64,000 nucleotides of DNA from Hsuehochloa calcarea (Eukaryota > Streptophyta > Magnoliopsida > Poales > Poaceae), in NCBI GenBank assembly GCA_036346395.1, contig CM070602.1, positions 19,229,098 to 19,293,097 on the forward strand, read 5' to 3'. Below are positions 21,952 to 32,181 of this stretch, one piece after another. Made by a program: the position numbers and the translations under genes. The notes beneath the pieces were generated by a model. It saw nothing but the letters and a program-made list of their open reading frames with translations, made no database searches and was not told the DNA's origin. Position 1 is the stretch's first letter. Each line of letters starts with the position of its first letter.

Positions 21952-22190
21952 GAATCCTGGACTAATTTAGCCCTATTGTGTAACAAAAATTCTAAAAATA
22001 ACCTCGATAATTTCAAAATTTCCAAAATAGTCCCCCCACGGTACTAGCTGCCGTCGGGGACAGCAGCACGACACATACAAATGTACGAATCCTGGACTAA
22101 TTTAGCCCCATTGCGCAACAAAAATTCTAAAAATAGCTCCGATAATTTCAAAATTCCCAAAATAGCCCCCGACAACTATTAGCCGTCGGG
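21952..22190. repeat. MULE1 left TIR, present in two tandem copies
   Basis: Copy A (21952-22060) and copy B (22087-22190) both read GAATCCTGGACTAATTTAGC and continue into the CCGTCGGGG end motif. Copy B is also preceded by ACACATACAAATGTAC, the right half of the 31-bp flank, so flank plus TIR were duplicated together. Confidence 0.85.
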
Positions 22191-22199
22191 GCACGGCGG

Positions 22200-22570
22200 T
22201 GTCGCCCTAGTGGGGCCTGGTGCTCAGAAGTGTCGCTTGCCCCCCAGACGGCACACCGCGCCCCACCCGGTCGGGCGGCCGCCGCCCCGTGGCGGCCGGG
22301 GCGCGCGTGGCGGACGCGGCGGCCCACGCGACGCTACGGGCACGCTGCGGCCCGGAGCGCGCCATGCGGCGCTTGGCTTGCGCGCCGTCTTGCCCGGGCC
22401 CGAGCCCTTGAGCCGCGCGTGCCTATCACGGGCAGCGCAGCATAGCGCCAGTCAGCCCGGGCGCGGCGCGCTATGCTGGCATGCGCAAAGCGACCAACGC
22501 CTTGCGCGCTATAGAGGGGGAGCCAGTGAGGCTTGCTCCCTCACTGGCTCCTGCGACGCGGTTAGAGCGA
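22200..22570. other. Very GC-rich segment with strong hairpins
   Basis: A CpG-dense block in otherwise AT-rich surroundings. It contains a perfect 13-bp stem (22519-22531 GGAGCCAGTGAGG with 22539-22551, 7-base loop) and an 11-bp stem (22438-22448 CAGCATAGCGC with 22468-22478). Open frames here are compositional. It is probably the subterminal, promoter-side part of MULE1, or captured sequence. It is followed by AT-rich sequence with 'gagcacctagaaaa' repeated at 22640 and 22676. Confidence 0.65.
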
Positions 22571-22749
22571 AAAAAAATTTTGTGCAAAAAAAATCTACGA
22601 GTGGAAAAAAAAATCAGGCGCGAAAGCGAAGGAAAAATCACGAGCACCTAGAAAATAAGCTTTGAAGCCTGCTGCGAGCACCTAGAAAAGGTAAGTGTCA
22701 TTCGCATCCGATTAGTATTATCGGTAGTTTTAGCCATGTGATTAGGATG

Positions 22750-23649
22750 TGACGAGGATCTAATAATCCTCATTTTATCTTTTATCTATAAATCTTATTA
22801 TGGGTAAATATGATGTCACATAGTCCCCAGAAGTACCCCTTATATTTATAAGGGGGAGACCTACCAAGTGATTATAAGATCTTCTACAATCACCCCCATA
22901 GTCGTAAGTCTTACTACGACTATATCATGGTCGTAAGTCCTTCTACGACCACTACCTGGTCGTAAGTCTTTCTACGACCACTACCTAGTCGTAAGTCCTT
23001 CTACGACCATTACCCAGTCGTAAGTCCTTCTACGACTATTGCACAGTCGTAAGTCCTTCTACGACTATTGCACAGCCGTAAGCTCTACTACGACTTATAC
23101 CCAGTCGTAAGTCATACTACGACCAAGTAAACCACGACCACCTTATAATCAAACCTACAAGTGAGTGGGTCCAATTGATTAAGGAATCCGAACGGTCCAT
23201 ACGCACTATTATTCTGCGTAGTAATAGTGCTTAAATACCCCATTACCTCTGAATGATAACTGCCAGACGGCGTGAAGAAGCCAATGCGCCGGTAATTACT
23301 GCCATCATGCGCCCATTACTGGCTTAATTAAGGCGCCTTTTCCGCAGGACAAAACGGCTACTTCTTCACGACTATATAAAGACATCAATCAGAGGGTGAA
23401 GGAGAGGGCGAAAACAGAGCAAGTCAAGGAGAAACACAAGTACTGTTCTCTGTAATAGTCTTAGTTTCTTGCTTGATCATCGAGAAAACAGTCAATACCA
23501 TACACACACAGGAGTAGGGTTGTTATTCTCCCCGGAGAAGGCCTGAACCTGTCTAAACATCCCGTGTCAACCACTCTGCGTGATTTCATCTCTAGGAGAC
23601 CTCCCGAATCAAATAATCTTTACGTAAGATCGGTTCTAATACACCGACA
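22750..23649 (+). mobile_element. Solo LTR of the RIRE2/Retand-like gypsy family, TSD GGATG
   Basis: TGACGAGG to CACCGACA, 900 bp, with GGATG at 22745-22749 and 23650-23654. It matches the inverse of 8708-9576 throughout, including the hairpin array (about 22890-23130) and the TATA box CTATATAAAG near 23370. No internal sequence remains. Confidence 0.95.
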
Positions 23650-23654
23650 GGATG

Positions 23655-24391
23655 CAATTAGATGAATTATAGCAACAGATTAGTTTTAGTTGTGTAGTTA
23701 GTTTATTTTGAAGACTTAGTAGTTAACAATGTCATTATGCCGTAATTAGTTGACTTAACAGACCTGTTGCTAATAGTGTTGTAAATTTCCTTTCGACTAT
23801 TTGTATAGTTTCATGAACTTGGTCATAAAATAGCAAAATATTTTGAGGTCGTTAAGCAAAATAGAAATAGCCCCACCGAACGCTTTGTATATGTACTCTT
23901 GATCGGGCATATCGCGTTCGGTGCATGCACTACGCATTACGCCGCTAGAATGAGAAACTTGACGCACCTCTCAGTAAGTTTTTAAATCTGAAATTTAATG
24001 AAAAAGAATATCTTGTCGTAGACCCCACATGTCTTTGGTGTAAGCTAGGTCTAACTCGGGTATGGAAACGTAGAAATGCAATAAGAATTTCTGAAGTGAA
24101 TTATTTTTGCACTGTAATATCGAACTAGTTAAAAAATTCGTAACTATATAGTACCACAGGAAATTTCTGAAGTGTAACATAGAATAGGCTATGGATTATT
24201 TATACTAGAAATAATATTAGCTTGGACATTTCATTGATAGAAAAATCATACGAACTCCAATTGGGATTGAAAACATGTACGACAAAACGATCGTGTACAG
24301 TGGGCATAACCAAATTTGTAGAAGCGTTCATTCGGACAAAAAATCCCGTAAATAATTCGATGGTTTCATATGCACATGTGTTAGGTACTTT
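23655..24391. other. MULE1 noncoding region before transposase
   Basis: AT-rich sequence between the solo LTR and the transposase ATG. No domain or confident promoter was seen; it presumably holds the 5' UTR and introns of the transposase gene. Confidence 0.4.
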
Positions 24392-25790
24392 ATGGCGGAA
24401 ATTCAAGATCTGTTCGTGTTCCACGGGGACGCTCTCGTACGCGACGGACCATACGGTGCGGACCTGTCAAATTGTCACCGCACCGTGATCCGGGCGCCGG
24501 CTCTAAAGGACATGAGCCTCTCGGAGTTAAGGCGGTGCGTGCGTTCCGCGTTCGATCGCGCCACTGGAAGGAAGAAGCTGCGCATCGAGGCGTTGTATGC
24601 CTCGGTGGTGGGTGGTGCAGGCGAGACCATTTGGCAACTGATGAAGGTCACATGTGACGCTTCATGGGCCAACTACATGGGGGTTGTTTGCCACCCCGCT
24701 GCTGCGATATATGCGCGGCCGATGGTTTACGTTCAGTTCTTGGAGAGGACGGGGACATCCGGTGCGGGAGGTTCCGGTCAAGGTGAAGCTGCTGGTGAGG
24801 AGGAGCCTGCGTTGGTCTGCAGTGTTGGAGGAGACATGGGCGATGGAAACCTGAGGAGGCGTGCGGTCAATTTTGAGCCCAACAAAGGGGCGGAGAGATG
24901 GTGGTCAGCCCGTATTGATTGTCACGAGTACCTGACCGACCAGGTGGATGAGGTGGAAAGCGAGGAGGATGTGGAAACAACTAGTTCGGAGGACGACAAA
25001 GACACAGAAGCTGCTGCGGGGGGAGGTGCACTTGGTGGTTTTGTGACCACTGACATTGCTTACGTCCCCTCTCCATTGGACGACGTTGCGACCACATCGC
25101 TGGTTCTGCCACGTCCGGAGGGTTCTGAGTGGGGGTTCAATGAGAACACCCTGCTCGTAGGCCAGCGCTTTCCTAACAAGATCGCCGCACAACATGCTAT
25201 TGCAAGATACGCCGTTAACATCGGTCGGACGTATCGGGTGCACAGGTCCAACCCCGACACGTACATCGTCCGAAGTAATGCATGCCTACATGGAGAATAA
25301 GATCAGCAAGGCTCGATCGCACGCCGCTCGTACCATGGAGGGTGTCAGGCAGAAGTTCGAGATCAGGCTCAGGGAGAAGTACGTGATGGGCCATGCTAGA
25401 GGGGATCGTAAGCAGGTCTGCACGATTGGTGAAGAAGCGTCGTACACCTGCAACAAGCCGCAGCTTCTGCACAAACCATGCTCCCATGTGTACGCGGCAT
25501 GTGCGGCGTGGCGGCAAGCCTCGGAGCGTTACATCTCCGAGTACTATGACATCCACCACCTGTATGCAACTTGGAGTGCTGAGTTCCATTCGTACGGACT
25601 GGACACACACTACAGGGACCTTTGGCTGGGGCAGGTGAAGTGGGTGCCCAACGACGCACTAAAGCACCCCGGCCGTGGAAGACGACAGTCCCGACGCATC
25701 CGAAACGACATGGACGACGGCAACATGGCAACGAGTTCGCCGCCCGCAGCGGTCAGGCAAGACTGTTGGGCACTCCATCACCACGCCTAA
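24392..25790 (+). pseudogene. MuDR-type MULE transposase lacking the catalytic core
   Basis: From ATG 24392 an open frame runs 302 residues. It has an N-terminal module (VRDGPYGADLSN..., about 1-125), an acidic linker, then the MuDR DNA-binding-like domain (FNENTLLVGQRFPNKIAAQ, about 250-300), stopping at 25300. The adjoining frame (to 25790) starts abruptly at a segment normally found after the DDE domain (ENKISKARSHAARTMEG) and has the SWIM-type zinc finger CNKPQLLHKPCSHVYAAC followed by YYDIHHLY. The MULE DDE domain between these parts is absent, so a deletion plus a frameshift near 25275 removed catalysis. In intact relatives this enzyme cuts the TIRs. Confidence 0.85.
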
Positions 25791-26062
25791 ACGCACCCAA
25801 CACAAGCAATTGCAATCGTAGCGAGGAAGATATAATTACTACGTCGTGATGTCGCTTGCTTATTTCAATGTCTTTGATGGACTCTGTTGCTGTTAATCCA
25901 TGTTTTTATCTACTACTTGTTAAGTTGTCCGGGTTTGTTGTTAACTCATTATGATCATATTGTATTGTTGAATTTTTTATCCTATGTCTTGCCTTATTTT
26001 CCTGTGCCACATAATATGTTTTACATGCGTGCACTGACATGTTGTTTCCCTGTTGGCAGGAG

Positions 26063-28399
26063 ATGGCGCAGGCTCCAGTTGACGACGTGTACGAGCTGCT
26101 CGACCACGCTGGGATGTGGGACACCGTTGCCGGGCGTGGTCCGCCGGCGTCGGCCCTCGAGCCTCGGTCTGAGCGCCCAGAGAGATGGCCCTTGACGAGC
26201 GGTGACGTCCCGAGCCGGAGACCGGCCTCGCCGCGCCCAAATGTTGGACCTCCCGCACGCTGCCGCAGCTTTGACGCGCACTCGCTCTGCGCTCGTGGAC
26301 CGTTGGAGACCGAGACTCACACCTTCCACTTCCGATGGGGAGATGACCATTACTCGGAGGACGGTTCTCGCCATGTGTCTACCTCTGCGTGGTCTTCCTG
26401 TAGTGCCCTCCGAGGCGATGATCGAAGGTCCGCTTGGTCGATGATTTGGTCACCCGATTGCTGCGAACGCGTCGGGTGTGCCACATTCCTGGCTGCGGCG
26501 GTACATGATCTGCCCCGAGCATGCGACTCAGGAGGAAGTGAGGACACATTTAGTCGCGTACCTGTTGTTCTTGTTCGGATGGATCCTGTTTCCTACCACG
26601 CAGGGAGACTGCGTGTACCCGAGCTACATCCATCTGGCACAGTCTTTGGCGGACGCCTGGCCCGACGAGATTCCACAGTACAGTTGGGGCTCTGCAGTGC
26701 TTTGCGCCACCTACCGAGGGTTGTGTGACGCTTGTCAGCGCAGCACGGGCGAGGAGCCAGTCCTCGCGGTATGCTACGCCCTGCTACAGTTATGGTCGTG
26801 GGAGCACTTTCCAGTCGGCCGACCGTACTTCCGCACCAGCGTGCACCCTTACCAGGTGACCACCGAGCTTTACGGGAACGCTGCAGGGGACGACCCCGTC
26901 GACGGGCCTACGATGGGAACACGTTGGACACGTGCTACCCTAGGGTGGGCTAGGGAGAGACCGAGGCGCGTATACCCAGAGTTCCATAACCTTTTCGAGA
27001 CTCTCCACGAGGACGAGGTCATCTGTGGCCATGGGCGGCCGCAGCCCTTCACGACACGGCCCTTCGGATTATCGTCCCAAAATCAACTGGCGAGGCACAT
27101 CGATGACGACCGCCACTTGGTCTTCTCGCACATGGTCGAAAGCAAAGACAATCCGCAGCGGGTCATGAGGCAATTCGGCCTTTACCAGGAGGTACCACCG
27201 CCCGCGGGACGACCTCTCACAGCAAAGGCTCACCGGTATGTCATTCTTTGGTGTTATTTTGAGGGCATGTTTGAGTAAGATTTTCTGACATGTAAATTCA
27301 ATTGCAGGCAGACGAGGAGAGGGCGGAGGAGCGACGACTGGAGGCAGACACAGCAGCCCTGGACGACGTTGTGGATTGACAGGGTTACGACGGACGTGGT
27401 GCTGGAGTTTCACGGCTACGCCATCCAGACGTACGCGATGTACTTGCGGTGGTACGTTCTGCGCACTAGGTGCAGGCTTACTGGGCCAGCGCCGCAGCGT
27501 CCAGTGGACGCCATGCAGGACGACGTCGTACTAGCTGGTCCGGACGGTCACCGGGCGGCAAACATTCTTCGCATAATTCTCGTTAAGCAACACTTTTCGC
27601 ACTTACTATCGGTTTTCGTGCAGTACTACCGCTTGGAGTGTATCCGCCATCAGACTACTGAAGCTATAAACCGTGGAAACAACAACACATTGGATCGTCT
27701 CATAGGCGCGATGCGCACGATACGCGAGGACGCAATTTCTGCGATTAGATCCATAACTTGTGGTCGCCACAGCGACGTTCACGCACAGCATCGCGTACGT
27801 GGCGGGCACCTTCCACCACCTCCGCCCTCCGCACCTCCGTCAGCACCGCCCTCCGCACGGCCGTCGCACTCGGAGTCGCTCGAGCTACGGTCGCTCGGCC
27901 TCGACCCGCCTCGGGCCACAGGTATGTCATCTGTCAACCGGTTCTTGTCGTGAGTACCTTTCCATGCACTCATTTCGGACGTATCTGACATTACCCTTTG
28001 TTCTTGCAGTAGTTGCGAGGGGACAACACTCTGCTGCAACCATCGTCATCACAGAGGGAGGCGCAAGACTGGACTTCTTCGCACGGCGTTCAATCACACC
28101 TACGGGAGCGCGACCAGTGGTTCGGCGACACGTACGGAGGGTACACCGTGCAAAGACTACGACTCGGCGGCCAGAGGATCCTCGCCAACACAACAGCCTA
28201 CTCGGTACACGTGAACGCATTTACACCAATTTTTCCGTCAGACAAAACCAATGACTAACTCACCTCAGACGCTTCCGCAGAAGAGCACCGATGGGTTGAC
28301 GACATGCTCAGCCTCACCGGACCGCGCGATGAGATCACCCAGTTCGCCTCCCGAGCATGGGGCCGTACTACGGCCTTCGAGACGACGCCACTCTCCTGA
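26063..28399 (+). pseudogene. Plant mobile domain (PMD, MAIN/MAIL-like) gene of MULE1
   Basis: The first exon follows a splice acceptor (TTGGCAG at 26053-26059). Recognisable PMD blocks are ALVDRWRPR, LPLRGLPVV..EGPLG, GVPHSWLRRY, LLFLFGWILFPTTQG, YSWGSAVLCATYRGLCDAC and LQLWSWEHFPVGRP. Introns with GT-AG ends are visible at 27236-27307, 27922-28009 and 28205-28268; the last exon ends with TGA at 28397-28399. Lesions are a frame change near 26200, a TGA at 26442 inside the domain, and further frame changes. PMD proteins of plants are nuclear and linked to silencing and development (MAIN, MAIL1); transposon-borne copies have unknown function. Its position directly after the transposase matches known MULE-PMD pairs. 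Confidence 0.8.
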
Positions 28400-28807
28400 C
28401 AGTTCACATTCCCTGAGGATCAACTACGTCGTCCCGGCAAGCGACACGACCATGCGCCCTAACTAATTTCATGGCCGTGTAAAACTTGTTATGTAATGCC
28501 ATTATGCATCTCGCCTTTCTGATATATGTAATGTCCATGTGCGTTACGACTGTTAGATTTATGTACACAAAATGTTCTCTGAAATATTTAGTACTAACAA
28601 CAACTATAACTCCCGATTTTAACTTACTAAACCTTAAAGACATAACGCAATGCTGCCCCACGATACATCCTCGGCCCTGCTACCTCGCGGACGCGAATTT
28701 TCTTCAACCAAATTACAATTTACCAACAGGCTATATATATGCATGATTTGGCTTCCATTCCACTCACTCTTCAATTCCTCTTCTCCTTCCTTCCAGTCTT
28801 AAATGGG

Positions 28808-29317
28808 ATGTCTACGACCTCATCAAACTTTCGAGTGAGCAGTCAATTAGAAGCACTAAGACAGCACTTGGATTGCCCTCGTTGCAGGGATCCGGTGAAT
28901 GTGTTCACCTCCCATAAGCCAACGAATCCATCCCGAGTGTTCATGAAGTGTTCGAATCTTGCGGTAACTTATGTCTGATCATCCCCATTGAACTTCTTTC
29001 CAAACATCATATTTTTCACTTATATTCCCAATTATTTTTATAGAACACAACATATCGGTTCTGGCTGTGGGCTGATGAAGCTGTGCCAGAGGTTCGAGGC
29101 ATTGCAATGCAAATTGCAGCCTTGCAAGAGGACACACGTCGTGTGGTCAGATTTAAATCAAGTGCCTCGACCATCGGATGAACCGACGGAAAATAAAGAT
29201 AATGTTCTTAAAGGACTGGATGAAAGGATGGAAAGGGTTGAGAAATCGCTACAGAAATTAGTTAACATGGCCAGTTTGGTAATTTTTCTTCTATTATTTC
29301 TTGTTCTTGCTATGTAG
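28808..29317 (+). pseudogene. GRF1: small GRF-type zinc-finger gene of MULE1
   Basis: Exon 1 (28808-28963) encodes DCPRCRDPVNVFTS.. NPSRVFMKC. An intron (28964-29043, GTAACT..TTATAG) is followed by exon 2 with YRFWLWADE. Together they show the GRF zinc-finger pattern CxxC ... P-x-R-x-F-x-K-C ... F-x-W-x-DE. The frame stops at 29179-29181. In another frame, 29200-29317 encodes a coiled-coil (MERVEKSLQKL) and a hydrophobic C-terminal anchor (VIFLLLFLVLAM), the usual tail of plant GRF-finger proteins, so a frameshift probably cut it off. GRF fingers bind nucleic acid in other proteins; the role here is unknown. A homologue lies at 47290-47637. Confidence 0.7.
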
Positions 29318-29479
29318 TAGTTCAGTTTTAATAAGATTGTAATATCCACTCTTTATCTATGCATCCCTACACTACGTGATGCATGCCTTTGCGGCGTTGT
29401 GGTACTAGTTTGTATCATGTATGCATCTATCTAATTCCGTTGTGAACACTTTGCGTGTGAATTAATCAAACAAGAATTT

Positions 29480-29800
29480 CTAAATCGGTAGCGGAACTAC
29501 CGCAATCTAATTTGCAGTATTTCGATTATCGGAAGTACAAAAAATTCTTGCGGCACTACCGCTCTTAAATGAAGTGCAAAAAGACCATCTCTGAAACAAA
29601 CGTTCTGCGCGAAAATCTGAACTTCCGCGGTGCAGGAGTTCCGCTCCGAACATGGCGGTAAGAACCACGCTTGTAGAAAATCAGCTAAGTCCCAAAAGAG
29701 TGCTCTTTGGAGAAAAAACGCTCAAGGGATTTTTGAAGTTCACGAGAGGTAGTTCCGCACTTATATCGTCGGAACTACCGATCATCCTAACAAAGCAGCA
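29480..29800. repeat. LTR-like fragment with GCGGAACTACCGC palindromes
   Basis: It contains CGGTAGCGGAACTACCGC, GCGGCACTACCGC, CTTCCGCGG and GTCGGAACTACCGA motifs, like the palindrome clusters of the LTRs at 13730-13910 and 16714-17000. No edges or target duplication were seen. It lies between GRF1 and the tandem array. Confidence 0.6.
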
Positions 29801-29848
29801 GATGGCTTTCAAAACAACTTCAATTGCAAAATAAATTTACGAACTTAA

Positions 29849-30145
29849 GTGACAACACAATGCCTCGCCAGCTTTTCGGACCAAAATGACAGCACTCTGC
29901 AGAGTAGGACGTGACAACACACTGCCTCGCCAAATTTTTCGCATCAAATGACAAAGACTGCAGAGTAAGACGTGACAACACACTGCCTCGCCAGCTTTTC
30001 AGACCGAAATGACAGCACTCTGCAGAGTAAGACGTGACAACACACTGCAAAAACCAGGACGAGAGAGGACTCTGCAAAGCAAAACGTGACAACACTCTGC
30101 CTCCAAAGCTTTTCCTACCTAAAATACAGCACTTAAAAAAAAGGG
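29849..30145. repeat. Tandem array, ~62-bp monomer, upstream of GRF2 (MULE1)
   Basis: GTGACAACAC recurs at 29849, 29911, 29972, 30034 and 30086, spacing 62, 61, 62 and 52. Each unit contains CTGCCTCGCCAGCTTTTC, GACCGAAATGACA and CTCTGCAGAGT (itself a palindrome). The array ends about 70 bp before the TATA box at 30213. Related arrays lie at 46520-47020 and 62740-63105. Confidence 0.85.
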
Positions 30146-30212
30146 GCATGACTACTCTCTGCAGAAAGATTAGACAACACTCTGCCAACCACGTCATGCC
30201 AACCCTCTGGCT

Positions 30213-30220
30213 TATAAAAG
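30213..30220 (+). promoter_or_regulatory. TATA box of GRF2 (MULE1)
   Basis: TATAAAAG in GGCTTATAAAAGGAGG, 85 bp before the GRF2 ATG. The same TTATAAAAGGAGG wording precedes the MULE2 copy at 63109. Confidence 0.75.
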
Positions 30221-30297
30221 GAGGTGCAAGTCATCTACGAGAGAAAACCACACAACCAAACCAAACACTACACCAGAGCTTGCTTCACCACGCTGGG

Positions 30298-31046
30298 ATG
30301 GACAACCTCAAGAAGCAATGGGACGAGATCCGTGATCTAGCAAGGGCTTCAACTGCATGGGCCGAACAAGCTAGGGTCAGCGAGGCCCGGTCCAAGAAGA
30401 GCAGCTTGCCAGATGGCGCTCTCCGCAATGAAGCCCCGCATCAAAGAACCCCCGCCGAACGTTCCAAACGAGCCTTCGCCATAACACCCGCCAGAGGGGG
30501 AGACGCCGCCCCTCTGTTGGTGCAGGGACACATGCAAGTTCTTCAAATCCAAGCACCACTCGGCCTCGGCATGCGCATCGGGATGTCCTAACTACTCCTC
30601 TGACTATCCCGACCGCCGTTGGGATACGAGCAGCTATCGGCAGTCGGTAAGGAGTACTAACAGTAATATATCGTACCAATTCTCTTTCAGAGTATGCACT
30701 AACAATCTCTCCCGTCTACCCGCAGTCCCCGGAGCCGCTATGTGGCTTCCGCAAATGGATCGACCTAGAGATCCACCCACACGACCAGTGGCAGCTCGAC
30801 TTCGAGGAGTGGAATGCAGAAAGGGGACACGAGATCCGGGAGGAGGATCGTCGGACTGAAGAGCGCAACGAGCGTATCCGCCGGGAGACTCGGGCCTATC
30901 TCGAGGCGTGCATGCGCAGGGAGCGCGAGGCACGCGAGAGGGAGCGCGAGAAAAAGCGGGAAATGGCGGCCGTGGCCAGGGCGGCAGACGAGGACTACAA
31001 TGCCGAGCTCGCAAGAAAGGGCAAATGGCCCCGGTCCACGCAGTAG
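30298..31046 (+). pseudogene. GRF2: second zinc-finger-like gene of MULE1
   Basis: ATG 30298 opens a frame starting MDNLKKQWDEIRDLARAST. A shift near 30500 moves a Cys-rich part (CWCRDTCKFF...CASGCPNY) to another frame. An intron (about 30649-30725, GTAAGG..CCGCAG) leads to exon 2 (30726-31046) with PLCGFRKWIDLEI, the GF-x-W-x-D element of GRF-like fingers. A long charged coiled-coil (REREAREREREKKREM) and stop TAG at 31044-31046 follow. MULE2 (63211-63775) has the same two-exon design with CNFFQWID. Function unknown; the coiled-coil suggests oligomerisation. The frame change inside exon 1 makes this copy doubtful as a protein. Confidence 0.6.
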
Positions 31047-31883
31047 GTCGGGCTAGTCCGTAGTAGTCCCCCTCCTATTCGCCATGCTTTAGCTATCCCC
31101 TAAAGATATGCGTACTTACATGGTCCGGAAGCTCGTGTCGCAAGTTACCGTAGTAGTAGCATCCATGGTAAAGTAATTAGCCGAACCATCATGCTATGTA
31201 ACCACATGTAACGTGCTTTTGTCCGCACGCGGGCTGCTATGTAGTTCTGGTGCTGTGCCTCCGCTGAGCCATCAAAGTATGCCTTTTCTGGTGGAATTCC
31301 AGAGATAGACATTCACATCGGTATCGATTCTGCTATGTTTTAGAGTTTCTCCGTAATCGCAACGTTCTCAGCCCTTTCAGTTAAGTTAATTTCCGTACTC
31401 TGCTTTTCCGTACTCTACTTTCACAGAAGAAATGTGATGGAGAACCATAGCGGCCAAGAGTAGTCACGTCGTACCAAACTTCCCACATTTCAAGTCACAT
31501 GAATTCATGAAACCCTAATTTCCGAAACGTCTCGTCCTACTTTTTGAGACCTAAACCCTAAATTTATCGAGATAATTTCAGAGCATATATAATTTTGTAA
31601 AATTTACACAATCAAGTCCACTGTGTAGGGAGTATGGAAAAAAAAATTCATAATGTTTGGACCTCATTTGCTATATTATAAAATTCCTACAAACATTAAA
31701 CTTTAAAGAATTTTGCAGAAAAAAAAAGAATGCATAAAATTTCAAAAAAATTACACAAGCATAAAAACTATGCCAGGAGGCTCCACAAAAAATTTCATAA
31801 TTGTTTGAGCTCATTTTGCATATTTTAAAAATCGTCCAACAAATATTATAAATTATTTTTTTGAAAAAAAGTAATAAAAAACC
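31047..31883. other. MULE1 right noncoding part
   Basis: 3' flank of GRF2, then AT-rich sequence with A-runs approaching the right TIR. No gene or regulatory element recognised. Confidence 0.4.
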
Positions 31884-32021
31884 TCCCCGACGGCAGCTAG
31901 TACCGTGGGGGCTATTTTGGGAATTTTGAAATTATCGGGGCTATTTTTGGAATTTTTGTTGCGCAATGGGGCTAAATTAGTTCAGGATTCCAAATGTACA
32001 TCACTACACATACAAATGTAC
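31884..32021. repeat. MULE1 right TIR and right flanking repeat
   Basis: 31884-31990 is the inverse of the left TIR (CCCCGACGGCAGCTAGTACC ... GGGGCTAAATTAGTTCAGGATTC in plus orientation). 31991-32021 is the right copy of the 31-bp flanking direct repeat. Confidence 0.85.
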
Positions 32022-32181
32022 ATTTTTGCGAAGCAAAATGACATAGCTCTACTCTGAACAGTTAACGGTCTCTAGCTAGCAGAAACCTAAGAATCAGCTT
32101 GAAGGCGCTGATTCAGTTGAAGCATCAAGGCGTGTCAATGGCTTCTAGCCTCAATGCGGTGCGCAAAATCATACTCAGTCC

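Larger units (their letters stand above)
21952..31990 (+). mobile_element. MULE1: 10-kb Mutator-like element with PMD and two zinc-finger genes
   Basis: Inverted terminal sequences of about 105 bp (left 21952-22060, right 31884-31990) begin GAATCCTG.ACTAATTTAGCCCC and end with a CCGTCGGGG motif. Inside, all on the plus strand, are a MuDR-type transposase without its catalytic core, a plant mobile domain gene, a GRF zinc-finger gene, a tandem array and a second GRF-like gene. A solo gypsy LTR (22750-23649) is nested in the left part. Coding content from the MULE transposase N-terminal domain and SWIM finger supports the Mutator assignment. Long TIRs and 9-mer flanks agree. Every gene has at least one lesion, so the element is not autonomous. 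Confidence 0.8.

Noticed and set aside
22210..22665. 151-codon open frame in GC-rich DNA
   Set aside because: Arg/Gly/Ala-rich in three overlapping frames, as expected from very high GC; no domain.
26039..26728. 229-codon open frame overlapping the PMD gene
   Set aside because: Only its first ~50 codons fit the PMD gene start; the rest is out of frame with the recognisable PMD blocks.
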